The position numbers and the translations under genes were made by a program. From positions 1 to 14,593 of the forward strand of contig JAAZOZ010000024.1 in NCBI GenBank assembly GCA_012797505.1: a DNA stretch of 14,593 bases, read 5' to 3'. Numbering within the stretch: position 1 is the stretch's first letter; each line of letters opens with the position of its first letter. The stretch comes from Smithella sp. Its GTDB lineage: Bacteria; Desulfobacterota; Syntrophia; Syntrophales; Smithellaceae. A model generated the notes under the pieces. The model had not been told where the DNA came from and made no database searches. It was given only the letters and a program-made list of their open reading frames with translations. This document shows positions 14,210 to 14,593 of this stretch, piece after piece.

Positions 14210-14593
14210 TCAAACCGGCCAGTCGGGGATTTTCTTTTTCGCTGTAAACCAGCGGATCGTCGTCCAGAACATCACCGGATTGCGCAAAGCGGTCCAAAAG
14301 CGGACGCGCAGGCTTGGGGAGGTCACGCCGAAGAGCAGTCGATCGAACCGATCGAAGTTCAGCGCGCGCATTTTTCCGATGGTGACTTTCTCCAGCGCGT
14401 TTTTCTCCCGACTGTAGCGCCTGAGTTTATCCGCGTAACGGGCTGCGCCGGCCTGCCCTTCGCTTGCGGCCTGCACGGCCAGCACCCCGCTTAAGCAGGC
14501 CATGTCAATGCCGCCGCCGTGCAGCGCGGAGGTGAGCCCCGCCGCGTCGCCCACCAGAAGAATATTGTCGTAAACCAGACGGGAAAGCATCCG
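14210..14593 (-). CDS. Geranylgeranyl-reductase-family FAD oxidoreductase, C-terminal part (cut by window edge)
   Basis: The frame is open to the window edge, leaving 127 C-terminal residues. NILLVGDAAGLTSALHGGGI, then DMACLSG, is the second FAD motif (GDAAG followed by G-x-G-I-x-x-A-x-x-S-G) of geranylgeranyl reductase and related group A flavoproteins, which reduce isoprenoid double bonds or oxidise aromatic substrates. The rest is helical with basic residues, ending in KKKIPDWPV. The N-terminal FAD loop lies outside the window. It converges on the sensor gene with 26 bp between. Relatives of this family occur in aryl polyene and flexirubin-type loci, as well as in archaeal-type lipid saturation, so a link to the operon is possible but not shown. 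The ATG at 14590 is internal, not the start. Confidence 0.82.
   Translation of the reverse strand, partial: RMLSRLVYDNILLVGDAAGLTSALHGGGIDMACLSGVLAVQAASEGQAGAARYADKLRRYSREKNALEKVTIGKMRALNFDRFDRLLFGVTSPSLRVRFWTALRNPVMFWTTIRWFTAKKKIPDWPV

Overview
The window reads as GC-rich chromosomal DNA from a Gram-negative bacterium, most likely a Desulfobacterota (former deltaproteobacterial) relative of the Syntrophales. This rests on three things: signal peptides and a lipobox protein addressed to an outer membrane, intergenic inverted repeats of kinds familiar from such genomes, and a sensor protein ending in a Cys-rich tail common in deltaproteobacterial sensors. No 16S rRNA gene or species marker is present, so the placement is inference.

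Layout. Positions 1-84 hold the first 28 codons of a leftward AMP-dependent acyl-CoA synthetase with a good upstream promoter (200-227). Positions 85-863 carry no gene but two large imperfect inverted repeats (417-539 and 558-682). A leftward amidase (864-2354) with its own promoter follows, then a 399-bp gap packed with nested repeats. Next is a leftward AMP-ligase (2754-4145), divergent from a tight rightward operon of nine genes (4301-11141): hotdog dehydratase, FabG-type ketoreductase, LolA-like periplasmic carrier, lipoprotein, RetSat/CrtISO-like flavoprotein, acyl carrier protein, FabF-type ketosynthase, PlsC-type acyltransferase and WbuC-type cupin. After it come a small leftward ABM-domain monooxygenase (11193-11492), a rightward 812-residue membrane PAS sensor without a kinase domain (11745-14183), and the C-terminal end of a leftward geranylgeranyl-reductase-family flavoprotein running off the right edge.

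How the genes work together. The ligase, ACP, ketosynthase, ketoreductase and dehydratase form a small type II fatty-acid/polyketide set resembling aryl polyene (APE) clusters, which also carry LolA-like and lipoprotein genes. The likely scheme is that the ligase activates a starter acid onto the ACP. The ketosynthase, reductase and dehydratase then build an unsaturated chain, the flavoprotein alters its double bonds, the acyltransferase puts it on a lipid, and the LolA/lipoprotein pair helps deliver it to the outer membrane. Usual APE partners (second ketosynthase/chain-length factor, second ACP, MMPL exporter, aromatic ammonia-lyase) are not in the window. The product is therefore unknown, and this is the most interesting system here.
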